Shown: positions 27,031-37,966, numbered from the stretch's first letter. The stretch: 64,000 bases of DNA from Brachypodium distachyon (GCF_000005505.3 NC_016133.3:27196508-27260507), one strand, 5' to 3'. Numbers and translations are program-made. Notes: generated from the sequence alone by a model not told the origin.

Positions 27031-27407
27031 TGCGCCAGTCCATTATGGCGTAGTGCATGTAACATAGGGTGGGTTAATTCCTGTCATATGTTCTGATGGC
27101 TCGACAGAGCATCAAGGTTGATACGGCACATGTCCATACATGGTACAATTTTCTCTTTTCTGTTCCCAAATATACTAGGTAGCATATAACTTTATCCGTT
27201 TATTGAGCATTTATGAACCAAAATATACTATTTTATATCTTAAAAACCGAACAATGAACCGACAGTTCGATCGGTAAAAACCTGAACCGAGAGTATCGAT
27301 GCAAAAGTTATCACTGATGAATGGGGTGTGAGTAGTGAAATGTTATAATCGCTGATGGGGTAGCATTGTGAGCGTCAGACTTTTGAACACCTTGTTGCGT
27401 GGTATAT

Positions 27408-27713
27408 AGAGCCTAACTTAGGTGGTCTAGTTTCTTGTGGTGGAACCAGTCCAACCAGGTTCAAGTCCTAGACTTGACATGTGTGTCACATTTTCCTGAT
27501 TATTGCAGGATTTAACCGGCGCTATTCTTTCAGTGGTAGATGACGTACCCGTCAACAACGAGGCGCCTACGGTGACTTCGTCAATTCTCAAGATCTGCCG
27601 GGCCAGTCTTTCGGATGTGCTCATAGGGGTAGGGTGTATGTGTGTGTTCATAGGGTTGAGTGTACGCACGTGTTGTGAGCGTCTGTATTTGTACTGTGTT
27701 TCTAAAAAAAAAA
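27408..27713 (+). mobile_element. Au-type SINE
   Basis: About 300 bp with a tRNA-like 5' end (GTGGTCTAGTTTCTTGTGG region and a canonical pol III B box GGTTCAAGTCC at 27458-27468), a unique body and a 3' A-run at 27704-27713. The body contains phrases I associate with the Au SINE of grasses (AACCGGCGCTATTCTTTCAG, GCTCATAGGGGTAGGGTG). No clear target-site duplication was found, so it is old. It begins about 350 bp outside the right end of the CACTA element. Confidence 0.85.
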
Positions 27714-27889
27714 GCAATGTGTCTTCGAAGTAAGCTTATTTAGCTATTCAACGAGACTTTTACTCGGAGAATAAAGGTCAGGGAAGCTGGTGCAATCTTG
27801 CTAGTTGAGAATTGGGATCTGCACTGCACATGAGAAGACAAAGAATAATGGCTGAATGTTCTAATTTTTTTATACACAAATGTACTTAG

Positions 27890-29290
27890 CACCTAATTAT
27901 GCATCTCGAACCCGTTAGAGGTGATGAAACATCATTGATGGTCCCGAACGTGGACACATCAGCGGTTTAATTTTTCAGGTCAGGTATCTACCGTAGGTTT
28001 CACCGATGACGTGTCCTTACCCAGGACCCGACAGTGGTGAAGCATATAGAGTAATGAAAATGGTCACCACTCAAGTTTTTGTTGTTCCTAACGTAAGTCG
28101 TGACAAGTTAACTTGCAAATATTTAGTTTGTCCCTAAACGCAAACATTTCAACTCGATCTGATACTAAATTTCATTGCATCGCGTACAACATATATAATA
28201 CATACAATGAATTGCATGCAACAACTAAATTTATTTTATAGATTTGGTAGCACACTAAAGAATGGGTGTCACCTCCTTTAGTTGTCGCAGCGCTGCCGCT
28301 GCCGCCTTGCGGCCACCCTGTCAAGCATCCTTTCGGTAGGTTGCTCGTCATGTTCCACGATGAAAGCATCGGGCTCTCCACTGTTTACTCCAATGTAGAG
28401 GTAGGAATGAAGCGAGCTAAGAGTCGGAGGAGATGATGACGAGTTGTTGAGGCAGAGGCAGACAACGGTGCCTCAGGCCTGTGAGGAGCACCTCCCATGT
28501 TGGAGTGCACATGCACTTGATGTAGAGAGGAAGTGTCAAGCCCGACGGCTTTTATATCTGAGACGGGGTAGGAAAAGGACCGGAAAGGGAGGCGACAAAT
28601 CAGAGAAGGAGGCGAACGGACTGGATAAAGAAGCATACCTGTGTCTTTCCTAGGCGTGCGCTTCGTCCCGAGGAGCGGAAGCGGCTAGGAGGCACGACAC
28701 TAGCATCGATTGACAGCAAGGTCGCCATGGCCCGATCGAGATATGAAATTATTCAATCTAGCCAGATCTGGCGCTGGCCTGACCTTATATATGGTGCATC
28801 TTCTCTGACGTGTCCTACACTAGACCAGTCAGTGGTCACTCTCCAGCACCTTGTTGGCAACTAGTTATTAAGTCATCACTATCGCGTCATTTCCAATAAA
28901 GCACATTAGTTATGTTGTGATTACTGCTAACACGTCCTTCTGGTAAAGCATCAGATATGTCTTGATCTACATTGTGTCGTCTGAGAGTCCCGCAACTAGC
29001 TACAGCTGAAGCGTTATACACGCGACCCATAAGAGCAGACCTTGCCACCTCTAGCGCTTCTTATCTTCTGGCCCGTCGAAGATGCCATCAGTGAGGTGTG
29101 TGCCACCCAGGTGGCACCAACCGTCTTCACTAACGCGTCCAGTGCAAACATCTTAACGATGACTCGTCAACGCAACTTGTGGGCTGTGGTCGATTATTGG
29201 TGATATAGCTCTGTTAGGTTCGTCAATGCTGACGACTGATTCTGATCTCTCAGTTATGGACAGTCTAGGATGACGAGTTTTGTAGTAGTG
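27890..29290. mobile_element. Non-autonomous CACTA-like element
   Basis: The right end is the complement of CACTACTACAAAACTCGTCA, a typical grass CACTA terminus. Degenerate subterminal words containing GATGACG/CGTCATC/ACGTGTCC recur near both ends (27920-28030 and 28790-29280). The left end CACCTAATTATGC is a poor match and a 3-bp duplication could not be confirmed (TAG on the left, TCA on the right), so the left boundary is tentative. The interior has no transposase; short frames at 28172-28650 are not recognised. Confidence 0.55.
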
Positions 29291-29608
29291 TCACCTCTAC
29301 TCAATAAACGAAAAGAAAATTGCTCATCATGTGTAAAACATTTTAGCTCTTAAAGATTAGCATTACTGTCACCAATGCAAGGGGTGAAGGGACTGCTATG
29401 TCTGTCCCAATTCAGGTTCTCTAGTTTGTGGATCTCTAAGTTTGTTCCAATGTCTGGTCAGATTGCATATCAGGTTGGCCTCCCCGAAATAGAGCAGGTT
29501 TGTAGGCGCCTTGGCGGTTTCCTCAACGGCCGGTATCTGAAGTTCTGAACACCCCTACGGACAATTGCAGGAGCAAAGGTCTGTTAAGAGTTAACTTTCA
29601 TCGTCTAA

Positions 29609-31355
29609 TAGCATCTCCAATGGCTTTTCAAATTTTGTCCACAAATGTCCTCTTTCTGTCTTTTGGGTAGCAAGCGGACATGTGTCCGCCCAATGTCCGT
29701 GACCGATGACATCCCCAAATTACTCTCCCAAATAATTATTTGTCCTTTTTTTTTCTCCCTCAATCATCCTCAGCTTTCTTCCCTGCAACTGATGAACGCG
29801 GCACCAAGGCCATCAATTACTCATCAATTAATCGATCCATTCCCAACCCCAAGCTCTGATTCGATTAACCAAGTCCCAGACCAGGAGGTGCGGATTAGAA
29901 GATAGAAAAAGGCAGAGCAGAGGACTACTTTGCAGCCGTGGCCACCTCTCCATGGGATCCATTCCCCGACGGTCAAGAAGCTCCGCCTTCCTGAGCAACA
30001 AATGCAGATATCAGCCGCCTCCATGGCAGAGAGAGGTTTGAGGACCTCCCGGCGACGCCCTGCTGTCTTGCTCGCCCCTGCCCGGTCTGCCGCCGCCGCT
30101 GCTTGGCTCCTCCATGGTCGCCGGCCCGCCGCTGCCGCCGCTGGCCCGTGCTCGGCCTCCCGCCTCTGGGTGCAGCTTCGCAGCCGACTGCGCCGGCCCG
30201 CACCGCGTGCCTGCCCGGATCTGCCACAAAGGTTTTCAAAACCCGCGAGGGCATGGGGGTGGAGGCAGGGCCGTCTCCAGGAATTGGAGGCCCCCGAGCA
30301 AAATTGAAAATTTTGTTCTAAAATTTAGACAACTTTATATAACTAAAGAATATAGTTTATTTACATCTATAACTTCACCATTACAATATATCTTATTTCA
30401 CACAACATTTAAAAATATAGCAAAAACTAATAATGCTAAAAATATACCTCAATAGCTTGACGAGCAGCTATTTGACCCAAGAACTTGGAATGCACTTATA
30501 TAATCCTGAAAGGTTTTACTCAATGAAGAACATGTTTCAGTGAAGAGCAGTGATCCTGATTGATTAGGAGCAGCGGAGAAGGGCCACCGGACTCCTGGAG
30601 TCCTGGACGCGGACGGACGGAGAGGAGAGGCTGGAGGGCGTCGTCCACAGTAGCTCCAGATGAGAGATCAATAGAGGGGAAAGATGATTTAGTCCCAGGC
30701 TAAGGAGAGGTGATTAGACTGACGAACGAAGAAGGCATGAAGCGATGGATTGTCGATGGCGGCGGGACGATTGGGTTGTGCCTAGTACGATGCCGTGCGC
30801 CCGTCAGCCCGCGTGATTAGCGTTTAGTTTCATTTTTTTCACGGTATTCTACCAAACTACTAAGTGCCCCCATAATTTTGAAGGCCCTGATTGGTCGTGC
30901 ACCTCGCTCCTGCCTGTCGACGGCCCTGGGAGGAGGCAGAGGGCATGGCGGCGGCTGCAGAGGAAAGCTTGGCAGCACGGGCGGGGAGGCGGATGGAGCA
31001 GACGGCGGCGGGCACGGCCACACTAGGCCGGTTGAGAACCGTGGGGAGGTGGTGGGTGGTTGGCGGGGCGGCGGCGGAGGAGAGGCGGGAGGCGGGGAGG
31101 GGAGGAGCAGAGAGGAAGGGAATCGAGCGATTCGGCACAAAAAGTTTGAGGGCCCGGCCCGGACACAGGACAAACCAGGCATGCGGACACCCCATTTCTC
31201 TCCAAATTTGGGACAAGTTTGGAAGATGCGTGCGGACAAAAATAACAAATTGTCCGTTTGGGATAGCTCATTGGGAGTTGATTTTTGGGCCTACATGTCC
31301 GTTTATTCTAAATAGGACATTTGGATAGCTTTGAAATAGCCCATTGGAGATGCTA
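29609..31355. mobile_element. TIR DNA transposon carrying GC-rich sequence
   Basis: The left end TAGCATCTCCAATGGC is mirrored at the right by the complement of TAGCATCTCCAATGGGC, giving about a 15-bp inverted repeat; a TA target duplication is possible but ambiguous. The interior is GC-rich and resembles captured gene or 5' UTR DNA, with frames on both strands that have no known domain. It is interrupted by a hAT-like element at 30266-30928. The superfamily (Harbinger or mariner-like) is not certain. Confidence 0.6.
30266..30928. mobile_element. hAT-type non-autonomous element, nested
   Basis: The termini are CAGGGCCGTCTCCAGG on the left and the complement of CAGGGCCGTCGACAGG on the right. 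An 8-bp target duplication (GGTGGAGG at 30258-30265, GGAGGAGG at 30929-30936, one mismatch) is diagnostic of hAT elements. The 663-bp AT-rich interior has no transposase. It inserted into the GC-rich part of the older TIR element. Confidence 0.82.
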
Positions 31356-31951
31356 AAAAAAAAACCAATGAACTTTCATGATACTCCCTATTTTTGGGGA
31401 GCACATTCTCCTGCAGAGGCTCTCAAGAATTAAGATATCTCAATTTCCTTGTGTTGTAATGTATAAATTTTGGTTTTAATGCATGCAAAAAAAACAAGAA
31501 AAGGCTGATGGGGATGTCAAAGTGCCTGACTTTTTCCTGGATTAACATGCAGAGATGTAATAGATATTTGCCATGAACAACATGAATGATATGTCTTGAG
31601 GAAACAGTAAGCCTCGCATGGCTCCTCAAACCTTTTAAAGCAAGCAAGAGGATAATGACCAGATAACTTGCAGGACCAATTCAGATTTAATCATCACATC
31701 AAAATGATAACAATGTCATTCCAGATCAATCGGTAAGGTCGCAAGGCACATGCAACGAAGCAACAAAAGAGACACAAAATGACTTTACTTTGCAACTCCT
31801 TACTTCTCCCCGTGTTCTTCGCCCATTTAGGATATGTGTAGAAAGTCTAGAAACCAAACGAGGGATACCATTGCTGAAACTATGACCACCTTACGACAAG
31901 CAGTGAATTACCATTGCCAGCACAATGAGATTATGAGCAACAAAGAAGAGT
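31356..31951. other. Intergenic / 3' flank of the MATH-BTB gene
   Basis: AT-rich sequence without a supported ORF. The right-hand part is probably the 3' UTR of the MATH-BTB gene on the minus strand. Confidence 0.5.
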
Positions 31952-32135
31952 CTAAGGTGCCGAGCACATGGCGATCAACTCCTTTACAACAGAGGGGCAG
32001 ATCATGGTGAGATGCTCGAAGCCGTCACTGGCCATGGCTGTCCTCAGATTTGCCGGAGAGCTGAGAAAATCGAAGCATGCACTCTTGAGCCCATGGCAGT
32101 GGTGCGGTTCAGCCAGTGCACACCGTGCCCACATT
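31952..32135 (-). pseudogene. Detached C-terminal tail of the MATH-BTB gene
   Basis: In a different frame from the main ORF, this stretch encodes the normal C-terminal continuation of grass MATH-BTB proteins (HCHGLKSACFDFLSSPANL, then FEHL-x-MICPSVVKELIA). It shows that the gene was once full length. A small deletion around 32118-32130 separates the two frames. Confidence 0.8.
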
Positions 32136-33017
32136 AATGTACCTGCACAACTTGTCTTCACAAATCAACTTCAACCTCTCCATGCTATACTTGTCCGCTG
32201 TAACAAGCAGGTGCTGGTACATGGTTTCTTCATCTTCTTCCTTCATCTCTGGCAAAGAGTCAGTGTACACGAAACAGAGCAAAGCCTTGAACACCTGCGC
32301 CTCCATGTCATCTATGCGGACCAAATCATTGATATTGCCCTCCTTCATTGAGCCAAAGAGCTCCGCACTGAAGACTGGCGATCGGGCTGCGAGCACGCAC
32401 CGGTGTGCAGCGAATGTCTCAAGATCAACCTCGAATATCACATCGGCACCCTTTTCTGAGAGGAGAAGACTACCGAGCTGCTGGTTCAAGTCGGACAGGG
32501 GCACGGAGACAAACTTGGGAGCGGCTTTCTTGGTACTCCCCTCAATGCGGACCTTGTTGAGCACCATGATGTCGCACCTGATTGTGAATGAATCGTCCTT
32601 GAGAAGCTCGGATCTGTCCAAGGATTCCCATTTCATGAACTTTCCATACCCCCAAGGTGGAGTACTCTGGCTAAAGATGTTGCCTGCAACTGCCAGCCGC
32701 GGCCCTGACCTGGTATTCTTGCGGAAGAAGAGCCCTCGCTTCTTGGACCTCAAACCAAACTGGAACTGCGCGATCACTCCCTCGGTGACATTCTCGTCGA
32801 GGACGAGGTAGACGGACACGTGGCCCGCGCTCTCCTGGTGGTCGCCTTTGGGGTAGTAGTTGATCTTCCAGCGATGGCCTCCTACGGTGAAAGGGGAGGA
32901 GTTGAGGTACTCTCCGCTGGGGAGGCCCTTGAGGCTTGAGTAGCCTTCGATCTTCAGGTGGTGGAACCCGCTGGACGTGTCAGCGACGATGGAGGAGGCG
33001 GAGGCGGCGGGCGACAT
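32109..33017 (-). CDS. MATH-BTB domain protein (BPM-type), truncated by frameshift
   Basis: Single exon, 302 residues from the ATG at 33017. MATH-BTB proteins are substrate adaptors for CUL3 ubiquitin ligases; the MATH domain binds substrates and the BTB domain binds CUL3. Residues about 18-145 form the MATH domain (GFHHLKIEGYSSLKGLP, GHRWKINYYPKGD). Residues about 180-295 form the BTB domain (KGADVIFEVDLETFAAHRCV, LAARSPVFSAELFG, LLCFVYTDSLPE). After NVGTV the frame shifts and a stop follows at 32109. The expected BACK-like tail (EPHHCHGLKSACFDFLSS and onward to 31952) is present in another frame, so about ten bases seem to have been lost. The usual family length is about 360. It is either a pseudogene or a BTB protein lacking the tail. 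The frame stays open upstream of 33017 only by chance, through the 327-bp repeat. Confidence 0.7.
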   Translation of the reverse strand: MSPAASASSIVADTSSGFHHLKIEGYSSLKGLPSGEYLNSSPFTVGGHRWKINYYPKGDHQESAGHVSVYLVLDENVTEGVIAQFQFGLRSKKRGLFFRKNTRSGPRLAVAGNIFSQSTPPWGYGKFMKWESLDRSELLKDDSFTIRCDIMVLNKVRIEGSTKKAAPKFVSVPLSDLNQQLGSLLLSEKGADVIFEVDLETFAAHRCVLAARSPVFSAELFGSMKEGNINDLVRIDDMEAQVFKALLCFVYTDSLPEMKEEDEETMYQHLLVTADKYSMERLKLICEDKLCRYINVGTVCTG

Positions 33018-33214
33018 GGCTGGGTGCTCTGGTGCGGTGGGATCGTTGCTAGTCCTATAGCTGTAGGGTTTTGGCGCAGCAGAGCTGCAGACTAGGGTGG
33101 GGATTGAGGAGGAGATTGACGAGGCCAGGTGGGGGACGCCGGAAAGGAGAAGAAGCCGAGGAAGTTTTCCGTTCTGGGAAAGGTTTAGAGGTTCGGGACA
33201 CTTCCTTGTGATGG

Positions 33215-33868
33215 GCCCTGGGCCTGGGAGATATGGTCTGGGCTTATGAAACGAACAGAAATACATAAGCTCGTGTCCTCTAAAAAAAACTAAGCCCGTG
33301 CTTGCGGGTGCCCCTATCTCATGCTTATTGGGGGACGTATCGTGTGCATCTAGAGGATTTGTACATCCGTGCATCCGGCCATACTCGACCATCCGATTAA
33401 ATCACAGGGACAACAGGGCAACCGAGACTAATTTGCACTTACACGCCCGCCTGGACATGTAAGTTAGTGTATATTTACAATAACCCTCCTGGAACGTGTA
33501 TGCCTCATTATTGACTGAACAGGTCGACTCCTTGAGCAAACGCCCTGGGCCTGGGAGATATGGTCTGGGCTTATGAAACGAACAGAAATACATAAGCTCG
33601 TGTCCTCTAAAAAAAACTAAGCCCGTGCTTGCGGGTGCCCCTATCTCATGCTTATTGGGGGACGTATCGTGTGCATCTAGAGGATTTGTACATCCGTGCA
33701 TCCGGCCATACTCGACCATCCGATTAAATCACAGGGACAACAGGGCAACCGAGACTAATTTGCACTTACACGCCCGCCTGGACATGTAAGTTAGTGTATA
33801 TTTACAATAACCCTCCTGGAACGTGTATGCCTCATTATTGACTGAACAGGTCGACTCCTTGAGCAAAC
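33215..33868. repeat. Perfect tandem duplication, 327-bp unit
   Basis: Copy 1 (33215-33541) and copy 2 (33542-33868) appear identical over the whole unit, starting GCCCTGGGCCTGGGAG. It begins about 200 bp upstream of the MATH-BTB ATG, so it duplicates part of that gene's promoter or 5' flank. Identity implies a very recent event or an assembly artefact. Confidence 0.95.
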
Positions 33869-33872
33869 GCCC

Positions 33873-34781
33873 CCGTGCGATCGTTCCAAGCCATCCATGT
33901 TTGGGTAGACAGTGGAGGCTTCATCCCTGAGACAATATGGTTAAAACGAGTAAAATCTCAGATGTTCAAGAACTCATATTTGAGACTGAGACCATTCCTT
34001 AACCAGTCCTTCGCGGCGAGGCGAGTGCCGATCGAGGCGTCAGGACGTACGAAGGACCGTATCTCCTTCATCGATATCTCTAGCCTGGATAAGTGTTGAG
34101 ATCACATGGCACCTAATGCAACATCGATAACTTGTGGGGTGGGCAATGGCTGGCGGAAGCCGAGGTACGGAAGTGCGTCCGCACTCAGCAAGAGCAAGGC
34201 CAGCAGCCCCGTCGGAGCCATGCCGGAGCGCAAGTCTGCTCCACGCCTCTGTGTTGCATACCTTTTAGCTTAGCCTTGGAAGTTGGAAAACAAGTCCGAT
34301 TGATGGCATGAAGAGCGGACGGCTGGACGCCTGCATTTTTCTCCTCTTCTCTCCTCGAGTTGGGAAACGAGGTAAGCATGCCAATAGAAATTGGGGATTC
34401 TTAAGAAATTAAGAACATAAGAAAAGAGGAATGGATCAACTAATTAATCTAGCCGATCCATTAGGTCGCGGGGATCACAGGAGTTTTGCCGCTTTGGAAA
34501 ATGGCGTGATGCTTTCCTCTAAAAAAATGGCGTCATGTGGGTCGGCAACACGAGGAAGAAGAGGTCTGGGGAGGTTATTGTAAAGAGGGAATAACTTAGT
34601 GTCCAGGCGGGCGTCTACATGCAAATTAGTCACAGCTTTAATGACGTGAGTTCGATTCTGATCCTAAGGCCAAGAACCGATCGGATGCATGGATACAGAT
34701 AGCCGCTGGATTCATACGATACTTTGCCTGCTTATTGCGTGGGTTAATCGCAGTTCTCACTTCTTTTTTTCATCTGTTGTA
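33873..34781. other. Intergenic region, no gene recognised
   Basis: No domain-bearing frame. Part of the sequence near 34590-34640 (CCAGGCGGGCGTCTACATGCAAATTAGTC) weakly echoes the end of the 327-bp unit, suggesting an older copy of that sequence in inverted orientation. Confidence 0.4.
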
Positions 34782-34904
34782 CTCTCTTCGTCCAACAAAG
34801 ATGTCTCAACTTTGACCAAATTTGAACGCATTTATATACTAAGTCATGTTTAGATACATTCAAATTTTGACAAACTTGTGACATCTTTTGTTGGATGGAA
34901 GGAG
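34782..34904. mobile_element. Stowaway MITE
   Basis: A 123-bp element with a CTCTCTTCGTCCAACAAAGA left end and an inverted TTTGTTGGATGGAAGGAG right end. TA flanks it at 34780-34781 and 34905-34906. Confidence 0.9.
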
Positions 34905-34906
34905 TA

Positions 34907-35720
34907 CTTTCATTCTTTTTAGAGTCCCTCGACTGGCAACGAAGTAGGAGAGAAAATGTAGCTCAACACGAAATCCTCAGGTTCAGCACCACAGATGGAG
35001 GAGATAGAATCTGCAAAGAGTTTGCGTCGCCAGCGGTTTGGTTTGATTGGACTACCAGGGAGTTTGTTGCAATCCTCCAGCGAACCTTCTGAGGAACTGA
35101 AGCTATGCCATAACACAATCCCTGCACGTGGTGGCCGCTCTCGAACAATGCGACAGCCAGTGAAAGAAATTGTAAAAGCATCGCGTGAGCATTGATCAAC
35201 AATGTGAACCATATTCATGCAAATGTAGGTAGATGACAAGAACGTTAGTGTACTAGACGGTGTGGCGCGCTCCGCCGCGCGGTCGAAAGAGCCTGCTACC
35301 GTTATTGTTTGTATTTTCCTTTTTATTTTGCAGAGCATCCAAATTTACGTCCCTGATGTGCCATGGTTAAGTACCCGTTGCCTAATTCACAAATATTATT
35401 CCATTCACACTTATCGGATTCCTTGCGAGGTGGGCACCCGCTATGCACCAACCGGATTTTATTTTCCCTTGCATGTGTGTCGGGACAAAGACCCATTCAT
35501 TTACGTGTGCAGAAGAGACGTGTCTAGCGACAGCTATCATTATGGCCACCTGTCCAGCGAAGCAAAGTTCCGTGTTCATGCAGCAAACACCGTCGAAGGC
35601 GGTAGAGGCACGTCTGCTATGTATAAAGGAGACCCGTCTGTGCTTTGGAGTCATTTCTTGCTCTTCTTTGTACCACCGAGAAGTGATAAAATTTCGTCTC
35701 ATCTCCACCTCGCCTCTGTT
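34907..35720. other. Upstream region of paralogue A
   Basis: A frame at 35262-35750 is open but has no recognisable domain. The region probably holds the promoter and 5' UTR of the + strand gene starting near 35721. Confidence 0.4.
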
Positions 35721-36686
35721 ATGGCATCCGAAGGTATCGGTAAGAACTGACGTTTTTTGTCATTTCATTCTGCCTGCCATCCATTTTGTTCGTTTTCATG
35801 TTTGCCCAAGTCTTATGCATCCTTTCTTCCGTCCAACGATGCATTGTTCGTGTACCTCGATGCCTGGTTCTCGCGGAGGCAGTTAAGCAGCTAGCGACTT
35901 CTCCTCCGATCTATGTTACCAGCCGTACTGATGGTTCTTTTGTCAGCACGGTGGAGGTAGCTGTTTGCCTATGCTGTCACGAAGGATGTTCGTGGGTTCT
36001 TAAGGCGTCTGGCCGTCATACTTCAGGCGTTCAGAAGGCAGAAGAGAAAGCCGCGGAATGCATGATTCGTATTCTCAGGGCTGAACACGGCGTTCGTTTC
36101 GACGACATAAACCGTTCTCGGTTTAGCAAATGCCGGGAAGCTTTGCTATGAGACGGCTGTGTATGGATGCCATGCTGCGTGTCCACCGTGAGGCTTTGCA
36201 GAAGTCATCTTTTTTGGAGAAAGGATGGGGCCGAGCCCTAGATAATCTTCAGACAGTGAAGAACAAGTGCGAAGACATGTGCTCTCGCAAGGCGGAGGGC
36301 TCTAATGATTCTGCAAGTCCATTTGGGGAAACATGCGCAGCGCGCGATATTCGCGAGTTGGTTTCATGGATTCAGGCGACAGTAAATGTAAATGAAGATA
36401 CGATTCAACAATCTATATATGGTCGTTCTGAAGCACGTACAAAACATTGTATATATTCTCTAACAACATCAAAGATTCTGCTAGGGGTTCTCGTCACACA
36501 ACGTTGTACTATCTTAATCCTCAATTATTATTATTTTATTTTTCTTTTTTCTTTTTTTTCGACAGGGGGGCCTGCCGTTGGGGCATGGATGGGTTGACGC
36601 ATCACATCGGAGATTTGTTACCTCCAGCTAGGGCGCTGGCAACTGAGCTGAATGATGGGCTACGCCTGTTGATTACCAAAACGTAA
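35721..36686 (+). pseudogene. dsRBD-like/coiled-coil family, paralogue A (frameshifted)
   Basis: Probable exon 1 is 35721-35739 (MASEGIG, GTAAGA donor). Exon 2 opens near 35883 and encodes a dsRNA-binding-like domain: PPIYVTSRTDGSFVSTVEV forms the strand part and VQKAEEKAAECMIRILRAEH the C-terminal helix, followed by the family signature FDDINRSRF. The frame then closes at 36151, but the next frame carries a helical continuation (from about 36130, RALDNLQTVKNKCEDM), so one base change or indel between about 36123 and 36149 separates them. A third exon after a pyrimidine tract (acceptor near 36566) may encode the C-terminus to TAA at 36686 (GDLLPPARALATELNDG). It aligns with paralogues B and C nearby. 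Function unknown; the dsRBD assignment is by fold pattern only. Confidence 0.55.
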
Positions 36687-37116
36687 ACATGGGCTGCGAT
36701 CGAAAATGTGTCATGTGCACTTAAATGCGGTCTTCCGTTCCGGACGCGCTGGCGTCACTCCATGTGGTCCCGGACCTGCTCCCGTCATCCACCTAAGGAA
36801 CACGTGTACGCCTGGACGCTGCACATCTCATTTGTCCGATCAACAGCGAAAGTCAGAAGAAATGATCGTTGGGAACAATCGTAAACAAATTTCACGGACG
36901 GACGTTCTACGCAAAACCATTACATGCTGCACAATCGAATACAACGAACCCCCCAAAAAGTAACCAAATCAGTAAGGACGGTGCGAAGACTCGTTAGTAC
37001 ATCCTAATAATACGAAAACACTTAAACATTTAGACAAACCATAAACATTACAAACGACGGAAATGCTTCCGATAGCATGGACAAACACCTTTGCCCCTTC
37101 CATAACAGAAAACCTA
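36687..37116. other. Short region between convergent paralogues A and B
   Basis: The tails of paralogue A (+) and B (-) face each other across about 430 bp. It should contain both 3' UTRs; nothing else is recognised. Confidence 0.5.
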
Positions 37117-37966
37117 CTACAGTCGGTCCTTGGGAGCGTCATCGAAGGCGCTCGTTGCTTCCGCCAATGCTCTGCCAGCCTGACACTCTAAATCCGTAGC
37201 GATACTCAAGACACCAGATATAGCATCAGACGTGTCTGCCGTATAGGCTTCGAACGCCGTGCAGCATGTTGCGTACGCCATATTGTGAATGATACTTAGT
37301 TCACCTAATGTGGCCTTCCATCCCTGACGTAAATACTCAACTGTATTCTTCAATTCAGCGTTCTCTTCTTTCACCTTCCGCAGCTCCATCACGCAGTTAA
37401 AACGACCAGAGCAACATAGATATTTATCTGGCCAGTTAGCATCGTCCACTTCGAAATCGTGCTTCCTTTTGAGGCAGTTGATCATTCTGCGAGCGGCCTC
37501 CTCTTTTGCATCGCGCGCAGTTTGCCACGGTCCGTCACTGTATATCCAAGTGTCCGCCAAGTTCATACCCTCACGTAATTTAGGAACGCCAGCCTTTAGC
37601 ATAACATAAAACCCTGAGTCCCGCCAGCTCACACTGTAGACCGGTGCCGCCGCTCCTAACTCTCTTAAAATCTCCCCTAGAATTAATTTACGGCTAATCC
37701 GTATTGTTCTCGTTCTCTCTGCATACATCGCAAAGAATTACAGTTCTGCAAGTGAAAACGAACGTCCAACCACACAGTACTCCCCAAAACATGACGGAAT
37801 AAAAAAAATGATCAAACAAACATGTACAAAATGGCAAACCTCCACCAAACAACTCACCAAGAGGTTTCGGAGGCAGTCCCAGGTCAAAACCAAGGCGCTC
37901 ATCTTCTTCATCTATTTCATTAACCAACATCTTGTAGTCATGCTCCTCCGGCGACGATGAAGACAT
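37117..37966 (-). CDS. dsRBD-like/coiled-coil protein, paralogue B
   Basis: Two exons (37858-37966 and 37117-37718) join in frame to 236 residues. Exon 1 encodes an acidic leader (MSSSSPEEHDYKMLVNEIDE). Exon 2 encodes a segment with the beta-beta-beta-alpha pattern of a double-stranded-RNA-binding domain (APVYSVSWRDSGFYVMLKAG and later QTARDAKEEAARRMINCLKR). The family motif FEVDDANW follows, then a coiled coil (MELRKVKEENAELKNTVEYL) and a helical, Ala-rich C-terminus. The ATG lies 2 bases after a TTGCAG acceptor, so a 5' UTR intron is likely. Both splice sites are canonical and the frame is undamaged. Paralogue C has the same two-exon layout and domain order. No characterised protein is recognised; RNA binding is inference from the fold pattern. 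Confidence 0.75.

Larger units (their letters stand above)
19147..27055 (-). mobile_element. CACTA (En/Spm) DNA transposon, 7.9 kb
   Basis: The element starts CACTGCTCGGG and ends with the complement of CACTACGCCATAATGG. The 3-bp duplication CAT flanks it at 19144-19146 and 27056-27058, as expected for the CACTA superfamily. Both ends carry dense alternating subterminal repeats of the motif ACCGGTGGCGGT/ACCAGTGGCGGT and its complement (about 19180-19590 and 26540-27030), the binding sites of the transposase in this family. Inside, on the minus strand, are a TNP2-type transposase and a second ORF with a Ulp1-like protease domain, both decayed. The terminal repeats match only in their first four bases, which is weak, but the duplication and subterminal arrays support the boundaries. 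Confidence 0.85.

Noticed and set aside
30817..31328. Long GC-rich frames on both strands (up to 145 codons)
   Set aside because: Opposite frames are equally open and low-complexity; they lie within a TIR transposon and across its hAT junction.
33018..33392. N-terminal extension of the MATH-BTB protein
   Set aside because: The extension is encoded by the 327-bp repeat and is not family-like; the same peptide appears in copy 2 at 33402-33719. The ATG at 33017 fits the family.
35262..35750. 162-codon ORF upstream of paralogue A
   Set aside because: No domain, and its end overlaps the better-supported short first exon of paralogue A in a spliced model.
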